The translations under genes and the position numbers were made by a program. Below are positions 57,616 to 64,000 of a stretch of DNA of 64,000 nt, one piece after another (within the stretch, counting starts at the first letter, position 1; each line of letters opens with the position of its first letter). This stretch comes from Cytidiella melzeri (lineage: Eukaryota; Basidiomycota; Agaricomycetes; Polyporales; Irpicaceae): assembly GCA_022592445.1 (NCBI GenBank), contig JABYQR010000128.1, positions 48,040-112,039 of the forward strand, in the 5' to 3' direction. The notes beneath the pieces were generated by a model. The model was not told where the DNA came from, made no database searches, and saw nothing but the letters and a program-made list of their open reading frames with translations.

Positions 57616-60590
57616 TGGCAGCCCCATTGTACGTCAAACTTGGTGAAGATTTTGGCTTGACAAAGCTGATTGGTAATGTCTGATACCAAGGGAAGTGGGT
57701 AGCGGTTTTTGATTGTGATGTCATTTAACCGTCGATAATCCTGAACAAGCCGGAGCTTGCCATCCTTCTTCTTGACAAAGAATACCAGTGAGGCCATAGG
57801 CGGCTTGGATGAGACAATATATCCTTTCACAGGTTTTCTTCAATAAACTTGTCCAGCTCTGCTTGTTCATTCGGAGACATGGGGTAGACCTTAAATCTGA
57901 ATGTCTTTGGGTTCTCTGTCAGATCAATTGTATGTTTTCAGGGCTGATGCTCTGGGAGACGCTGTGATGCTTCTTCTGAGAAGACTTTCTGGTGTCTGCA
58001 GTATTCCTCTGGAACCATCTGTTCAAACATTCGTTGTTCTCTAGATTGATGGGCTTTAGCAGTGATGTCTGTAGAGTATGTAAAGCTAGCACAGGACCAA
58101 AGCTCTTCCTTGGTGTCCTGAATGATACTGGCTCTGAGCCAGGCTCATCTCTGCTTCCAATTGGCTGTGATAGACTGCAAGGGTTCAAAGTCTTCTTCGG
58201 CTTACAACTCCATTTCTACAGTAGCCCAAATAATCTTGGGGTTTGCCTTGCAAAGCCATGGTAGACCTAGAATGCAATCTTCTGGTCCGATGTCGGTGAC
58301 CAAGAATGTTGCATTCTCTTTGATAGCTGCAACTTGTAGTTTGAGCTCTGCTCTGTGTGTGATACGTCCTCCTTGATTTAGAGTCCCATCGATGTTATGA
58401 AGTGGAATCTATCTTTAAGAGGACCGTACATACTTGGTGCCGGTTGACAAAGTCTTGACTCAGGAATAAAGCGGTGGCTCCTGAGTCAATCATGGCTTTG
58501 ATGCCTTGTTCTCTAAAAACTCCTTTGAGCGTAATAGGAACTCGGACGTGCATGCTAAGTGGGTCCATTTCTGGTACTATGCAGGACAACAAGGTTTCAA
58601 AGTAGTTATACATGTCGTTAAATAAAACTGAAGGCTGCAAATCGGGTTGCTGAGCGGGACAGGTATTTACTACAGGGGTGCTAAAACTGTGTCCGTGGGG
58701 GAATCATCAATGTCCTCCACTTCTTCTATGTAGGTCTTTCTAGAGGGATTTGAGGGTGCGGTTTCACCTGGAGTCCTTTCTAAAAATTCCTTTGCTTACC
58801 CAGCTGCTTGACTTGGTCCGTGAGCAATGACATCTGCTTCATGATGGCATTGTAGTCAAACAGAGCTGGAGTTGAAGAGCTGGCAACGGATGTGGCAAGC
58901 AGGGTAGGTAAGGGCCTCTCAGACAAGGACAACAAGGGGACCAAAGTGGATGGATGGAAGAGAGTGCTGGCAGCCACCTTCTGTTGCCTAGGTGGGTACC
59001 CAAGCAACTGGTTGGGCACACTTGCATCTGATGGTTGCCTCCACAATGTCCACACAACTCTCAATCATGATTGCCGTCTTTTTTCTGATGCTCCTGAGAT
59101 CCACATCTGTAGCATCCTCCATTCATTGCTTTCATGAAGTCAGCACGTGTTTTCCCATTGGGACTGACTTTGGTTGTGTCAATTTCCATGGTGTTGGAAT
59201 TGCAAGACGGTTGGACAAAAAGAGCCGGGGACGAGGTGGAGACTGGGGTGGATTTGAGCATGTTGGGACTGTTCAACCTTGTTCACAAGCTTTTTCTTGA
59301 GCTTGCAGCCACAGATGATTCTTGATGTTGGTGGCCGCATTGATTAGATCAACAAGGGTGCCATGGGGCCGTGCGGTGTGGACTATTTCATCCTTAATTG
59401 TGGTGCTCATATGTTCATGATACCAATCCCAGAGGTCCTGTGTCGAGTAACCTGTCCTGTCCATGATTTCCCGGAATCGGGCCGTGTACTCGGAACCGTC
59501 TTTTTGCCTTGCCACAGCTCCCTGAGCTTGGCCTTAGCATCCACTAGTTTGTTAACCGGTTCAAATCGTGCTTTGAATGCCGTTCTAAAGTTGTCCCAGT
59601 CACCATTGAATGCCATTTGATGGCTGGCAATCAAATCCATGTGGGGCGTAGCCCAAACTGCCGCGTCTTCTGTCATAAATGACAGGGCCGACGAAATCCA
59701 GAGATGATCCAATCGGGTCTGACCGCCTTGGGCATTGTAAGGAGACAGTTTCTCGTTAAACTGTGCGTACATTGAGAAGGCGGCTAAAAAGCCACGCGCG
59801 TCACTACTAGCATTGCCCTTGAAACTAGCAGGTTTTTCTACAAACCTTTCCTGTGACCTCTTGTTGACTAGTTGTTGCTGGTTCTGAACCAGCACTGTGA
59901 TGGCTGGTGTCAGCTGTTGCTGACCAAGGAGTAGCACGTGCAAAAGTTGTTCTGCGGTGGGGGGCGGAGACAGTTCTTGTGCGGAGGCTGGGGTTGCTGC
60001 CCTAGAAGGATGCTGGGACACATTGGTAGAATTCATCTGGTACTGTTCCTGTGTGAAGGTTTGATCGAAGTCTTCTTCAGGTTCAGGCAAGGGTGGGAGA
60101 GATTCGAGAATGCGGTCTTCCTGCCAGTGATGGATGGGTCGATACTGATTTGCGTAACGACCAGGATATTCTACTCTGTTGTAACGGTTGGGACACGGTT
60201 GTACTTCACAAATTTGATGTCCTTCGTCTGAGTTGTAGCACTCGTATCTTACAGTCTGGTGGTTGAAGGCGTGGGGATAGTTTTTGCAGGAAAGATGATC
60301 TCTGGACCAAATGCTACTATCGGGACTTTGGGAAGCCACACTGTATTATACTTAGAATGAGATGAAGTACTCGTCCGCCCAAACTTTGTCTAACACTATG
60401 AACACCTGTTTGTAGTTCCTCCTTAGACCTGTGAAACTGATTTCTCCAATTGCCTTCGATCCCCAATCCAGTAGCTGCCACTCACAATGAGTGATGACAG
60501 GGGCTCAGGTTGGTAACTCCTCTAGAATCTTCTCTAACTTCTGTTTCTCCTGCTCAAACTGACACTTTGTATCCTTGTGAAGCTGGTGGT
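57616..60590 (-). pseudogene. Gypsy-A element body, minus strand (A'), degraded
   Basis: Reading from the right on the minus strand: end of the pre-gag ORF (60590-60345), gag (60339-58780, frameshifts near 59505 and further right of 59060), protease (MIDSGATALFLSQDFVNRH near 58500) and the start of reverse transcriptase (FVKKKDGKLRLVQDYRRLND near 57790, TKFDVQWG near 57630). Several stops and shifts; inactive. Truncated on the left at 57616 and interrupted on the right by LTR A3 inserting into its pre-gag ORF. Confidence 0.8.
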
Positions 60591-61244
60591 TGACATGGAT
60601 AGTCCAACAGAGACCGGATTTTCCAACATTGTCACAAGTTTACAGCCTTAGGCGCCTATCTAGAGCGCTTATTTTCCGGCTAGGAGTGTTACCGGACCTA
60701 ACCTAACCCGGGTCACGTTATATCCTGCCTTATTTATCAATAGTCCAGACCCAAACCCTAGACTCAATCTGGAGCAGTTGCAGATCAACCTAGGCTATTT
60801 TTTAATTGTTCCTCTTCCATTGTTAGGGATTCCCCCAGTTTCTATTGTTCTATTGTTCTTATCCTATTGTTCTATTGTTCTATTGTTCTAGCTCTATTGT
60901 TCTACGTACCCTGGTCCTTGACAGTTACTCAGGTCCTTGACAGTTACCCTGGTCCCTTATTGTTCTATTGTTACTCCAGCCCTACAGTTACTCCAGTCCC
61001 TAGTGTGGGAACTGGTGCACAGACCACCCAAACACAGTATATATAGTACCCCTTACCCTCCCTGGTTCTGCATCTTGACCTCTTCGTCATTTGCACTGCC
61101 AGTATCCGGCCTCTGAGCCTGCTTGCCTGATTATCATCGACTTTGACCTCGTTGTCGTCGTTGGAGATCCACTTCCACTTCCACTCCCCCTCTTCTCTGC
61201 CCTTGTTTAGGGTTTATCAGTATAGCAGCAGTCGCTCTGCGACA
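60591..61244 (+). repeat. LTR A3 (5' LTR)
   Basis: 654 bp. Includes (C/T)TATTGTTCTATTGTTC runs, TATATATAG box near 61040 and GGGTTAG-like short motifs. Same family as A1 and A2. Confidence 0.85.
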
Positions 61245-61415
61245 TTGGGTCAAGATACCACACAGTTACCGGCACGACTGCCCTTAGCTTGGATCAAGTC
61301 TTCCTGTCCCCCAGTTTTAAAAAGTTTATTCCCCCCTAAGTTTGAGAGTAAGCCATCGCCGTCCGTCTTGACGTGCTTGATCGCTAACTCGTTCACTTTC
61401 CGTGGTTGATTCTTA

Positions 61416-62174
61416 GTGCTGAAAGAATCCCACTCCCGTTTCACTGCTCGTCCAGATCCTTTGCACAAGGATCTGAACCAAGCACGTCAAGAAGTCCAGA
61501 TCCATCGCGCCTTACCCCAGGCTGTGTTTGATCAACTTGATGCAGAGCACGCACGTGGCAAAAGTCACAAATATACGGAGAAGGAGCTTAAGGCAGTTGC
61601 CTCCTACGTTGGTCGTTGTAAACCCAAGGGCTCCTCCCTTACCCACAGATTCCCAACAGCAGAGGAGTCTGAGAAACTCCGCGCCAAATCCAAAGAGTTC
61701 GCTGCCCGTACTGCACGCGAACGAGCTGAGGCCTTGGCAAGTCTTCCTAAGAAACCCTCGCTAGCAGAACGATTTCCACCCTGGCCAGCTACCAACCCTA
61801 GTGCAGCCCTCATAGCAGCAAAGCCAACTCTCATCGACTTCCGCAAGCATACCGTTGAAGATCTTCGAGGTATCTTCACCCCAAAGCTCACTGCCACACT
61901 CCAATATTTGTCGATCCTCCCCACCATCGACAAATACCACCAGCTCCACAAAGATACAAAGCGACAGTTTGAGCAAGAGAAACAGAAGCTAGAGAAGCTT
62001 CTAGAGGAATTGCCAACCCGAGCCCCTGTCATCACTCATCGTGAGTGGCAACTGCTGAATTGGGGATTAAAAGCGATTGGAGGAATCAGTTTCACAGGTC
62101 TAAGGAGGAACTATGAGCAAGCGTTCAAAGGGATAGACAAAGTTTGGGCGGACGAGTACTTCATCTCGTTCTAA
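61416..62174 (+). CDS. Gypsy-A upstream ORF (pre-gag protein), unknown function
   Basis: Frame of about 252 residues opening near 61416, no strong ATG. Highly charged, Lys/Glu/Ala-rich middle (SEKLRAKSKEFAARTARER), then LIDFRKHTVEDLRGIFTPKL, a coiled-coil stretch (RQFEQEKQKLEKLLEELP) and the conserved tail APVITHREWQLLNWGLKAI. Homologous to the gypsy-B ORF at 55700-56546. Stops 12 nt before the gag frame, which is in the same phase here. Confidence 0.6.
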   Translation: MLKESHSRFTARPDPLHKDLNQARQEVQIHRALPQAVFDQLDAEHARGKSHKYTEKELKAVASYVGRCKPKGSSLTHRFPTAEESEKLRAKSKEFAARTARERAEALASLPKKPSLAERFPPWPATNPSAALIAAKPTLIDFRKHTVEDLRGIFTPKLTATLQYLSILPTIDKYHQLHKDTKRQFEQEKQKLEKLLEELPTRAPVITHREWQLLNWGLKAIGGISFTGLRRNYEQAFKGIDKVWADEYFISF

Positions 62175-62186
62175 GTAGAATACAGT

Positions 62187-63750
62187 GTGGCTTCCCAAAG
62201 TCCCGATAGTAGCATTTGGTCCAGAGATCATCTTTCCTGCAAAAACTATCCCCACACCCTCAGCAACCAGACTGTCAGAGACAAGTGCTACGACTCAGAC
62301 GAAAAACATCAAATTTGTGAAGTACAACCGTGTCCCAACCGTTACAACAGAGTAGAATATCCTGGTTGTTACGCAAATCAGTATCGACCCATCCATCACT
62401 GGCAGGAAGACCGCATTCTCGAATCTCTCCCACCCTTGCCTGAACCTGAAGAAGACTTCGATCAAACCTTCACACAGGAACAGTACCAGATGAATTCTAC
62501 CAATGTGTCCCAGCATCCTTCTAGGGCAGCAACCCCAGCCCCCGCACAAGAACCGTCTCCGCCCCCCCACAGCAGAACAACTTCTGCATGCGCTACTCCT
62601 CGGTCAGCAACAGCTGACACAAGCCATCACAGCGCTGGTTCAGAGCCAGCAACAACCAGTCAACAACAGGTCACGGGAAAGGGTTGTAGAAAAACCTGCT
62701 AGTTTTAAGGGCAATGCTAGTAGTGACGCGCGTCGCTTTCTGGCCGCCTTCTCAATGTACGCACAGTTTAATGAGAAACTGTTGCCATACAATGCCCAAG
62801 GGGGCCAGACCCAATTAGACCACCTCTGGATTTTGTCAGCCCTGTCATTTATGATAGAAGATGCGGCAGTTTGGGCTATACCCTACATGGACTTGATTGC
62901 CAGTCATCAAATGGCATTCAATGGTGACTGGGACGACTTCAGAACGGCGTTCAAAGCACGATTTGAACCGGTTGACGAAATGGTGGATGCCAAGGCCAAG
63001 CTCAGGGAGCTGTGGCAAGGCAAAAAGACGGTTCCCGAGTACACGGCCCGATTCCGGGAAATCATGGACAGGACAGGTTACTCAACACAGGACCTCCGAG
63101 ATCGGTAATATGAACATCTGAGCACCATGATCAAGGATGAACTAGTCCACACCGCACGGTCTCACGTCACCCTCTTCGATCTCATCAATGTGGCCACCGA
63201 CATTGACAATTGTCTCCGGGTTCGAGCTCAGGAAAAAGCTCGTGAGCAAGGTCGAACAGTCCCCAACGTGTTCAAATCTACCCCGGTCTCCACCTTGTCC
63301 CCAGCTCCTTTTGTCCAACCGTCTCGCAATTCCAACGCTATGGAAATTGACACAACGAAAGTTGGTCCCAGTGGGAAAACACGTGCTGACTTCATGAAAG
63401 CAATGAATGGAAGATGCTACAGATGTGGATCTAAGGAGCACCAGAAGAAAGACGGCAAACATGATTGGGAATTGTGTGGACATTGTGGAGGCAACCATCA
63501 GACGCAAGTGGGCCAAAGCCAGTTCCTTGGGTACCCACCTAGGCAACAGAAGGTGGCTGCCAGCACTCTCTTCGATCCATCCACTTCAGCCCCCTCGTCG
63601 TCCTTGTCCGCGAGGCCCTTACCTACCCCGCCCGCCGCAACCGTTGCCAGCTCTGCGTCTTCAACTCCGTTTGATTACAATGCCATCATGAAACAGATGT
63701 CATCACTCACGGACCAAGTCAAGCAGCTGGGTAAGCAAAGGAATTCTTAG
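62187..63750 (+). pseudogene. Gypsy-A gag, plus copy, with frameshift and stop
   Basis: Starts SPDSSIWSRDHLSCKNYPH. A frameshift near 62565 moves the middle part (TAEQLLHALLLGQQQLTQAI, FKGNASSDARRFLAAFSMYA, FNGDWDDFRTAFKARFEP) to another frame; a stop at 63106-63108 interrupts before YEHLSTMIKDELVH. The zinc-knuckle-like CYRCGSKEHQ and CGHCGGNHQ lie near 63415-63500. Matches the minus copy A' closely but with different lesions. Beyond 63750 the next frame continues toward protease (SLPSALVNDMYNYYET). Confidence 0.75.
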
Positions 63751-64000
63751 AAAGCACTCCTGGTGAAACCGCACCCTCGAGTCCCTCTAGAAAGACCTAC
63801 ATAAAAGAAGTGGAGGACGTTGATGACTCCTCCATAGACACAGTTTTTAGCACGCCTGTAGTAAATACCCGCCCCGCTCAGCAACCCAATTCTCTGCCTT
63901 CAGCTTTAGTTAACGACATGTATAACTATTACGAAACCTTGTCGTCTTGCATAGTGCCTGAAATAGACCCGCTTAGCATGCACTTCCGAGTTCCAATTAC

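Larger units (their letters stand above)
60591..64000 (+). mobile_element. Gypsy-A element, plus strand (A3), runs off the window
   Basis: 5' LTR 60591-61244 (TGACATGGATAG...TCTGCGACA), pre-gag ORF, gag, start of protease region. Inserted head-to-head into A' at 60590. The 3' end is outside the window. Confidence 0.8.

Noticed and set aside
61245..61260. TTGGGTCAAGATACC after LTR A3 as a tRNA primer-binding site
   Set aside because: Plausible and conserved with the B family (TTAGGTCGAGAT), but I could not match it to a specific tRNA 3' end from memory, so it is noted only as a probable region.
1..64000. tRNA, rRNA and CRISPR features
   Set aside because: No cloverleaf with B-box GGTTCGAATC-type core and matching acceptor stem was recognised by eye, no rRNA signature was seen, and no spaced direct repeats were found. 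A tRNAscan-SE run would be needed to exclude tRNAs fully.

Overview
The window is fungal nuclear DNA, most likely from an agaricomycete basidiomycete. Genes are dense in short introns of about 48-70 bp with GTACGT/GTAAGT/GTGAGT donors and CTAAC/TACTAAC branch points, exons can be very small, and the transposon mix (Ty3/gypsy chromovirus, Ty1/copia, PIF/Harbinger, a DDE/CENP-B type transposase) is typical of that group. No CRISPR, rRNA or convincing tRNA was seen. Species and chromosome position cannot be told from the sequence. All gene models were built by hand from reading frame, splice signals and recalled family conservation; no search was run. Layout: 1-5.3 kb holds the 3' part of a DDE transposase gene and a multi-exon gene of unknown function that may be transposon-associated. 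5.8-6.4 kb (minus) is a helical-domain gene fragment that recurs, broken, at 32.9 kb. 6.5-10.4 kb has no recognised gene and carries a direct duplication. 10.4-32.4 kb is the host gene island: an uncharacterised Ser/Pro-rich protein, a GPI-anchored acid phosphatase/phosphoesterase, a 23-exon DUR3 urea transporter, a head-to-head MFS transporter, a delta-12 fatty acid desaturase, the XPF/Rad1 repair nuclease, an unknown protein built from internally duplicated exons, and a PPG1-type Ser/Thr phosphatase. 32.9-64 kb is a transposon graveyard with nested insertions whose order can be read from target-site duplications (TSDs). Solo LTR A1 sits inside LTR B1 (TSD AAACC). A copia element is split into a gag-protease part (39.5-40.9 kb) and an integrase part (53.8-54.3 kb); between them lie a 143-bp-period satellite and an inverted Harbinger pair bounded by one TTA duplication. 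Inside that pair sits a young 7,669-bp Ty3/gypsy chromovirus (41,946-49,614) with identical 622-bp LTRs and TSD GCTAT. From 54.4 kb to the window end lie pieces of two related gypsy families (A and B) in both orientations. The standout is the chromovirus. It has (i) a primer-binding site complementary to the predicted 5' end of its own transcript (Tf1-type self-priming), (ii) a complete -1 frameshift signal between gag and pol (GGGAAAA, 6-nt spacer, 9-bp stem), (iii) LTRs with TA...CA rather than TG...CA ends, and (iv) a spliced antisense gene with its own TATA box, encoding a coiled-coil plus Zn2Cys6-like protein. The second notable item is the urea transporter, whose frame closes only with micro-exons of 9, 14, 14, 16, 21 and 23 nt. 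Among host genes, the context suggests nutrient regulation: GATA motifs lie upstream of DUR3 and a CACGTG site lies upstream of the acid phosphatase. No operon-like logic is expected in this organism.
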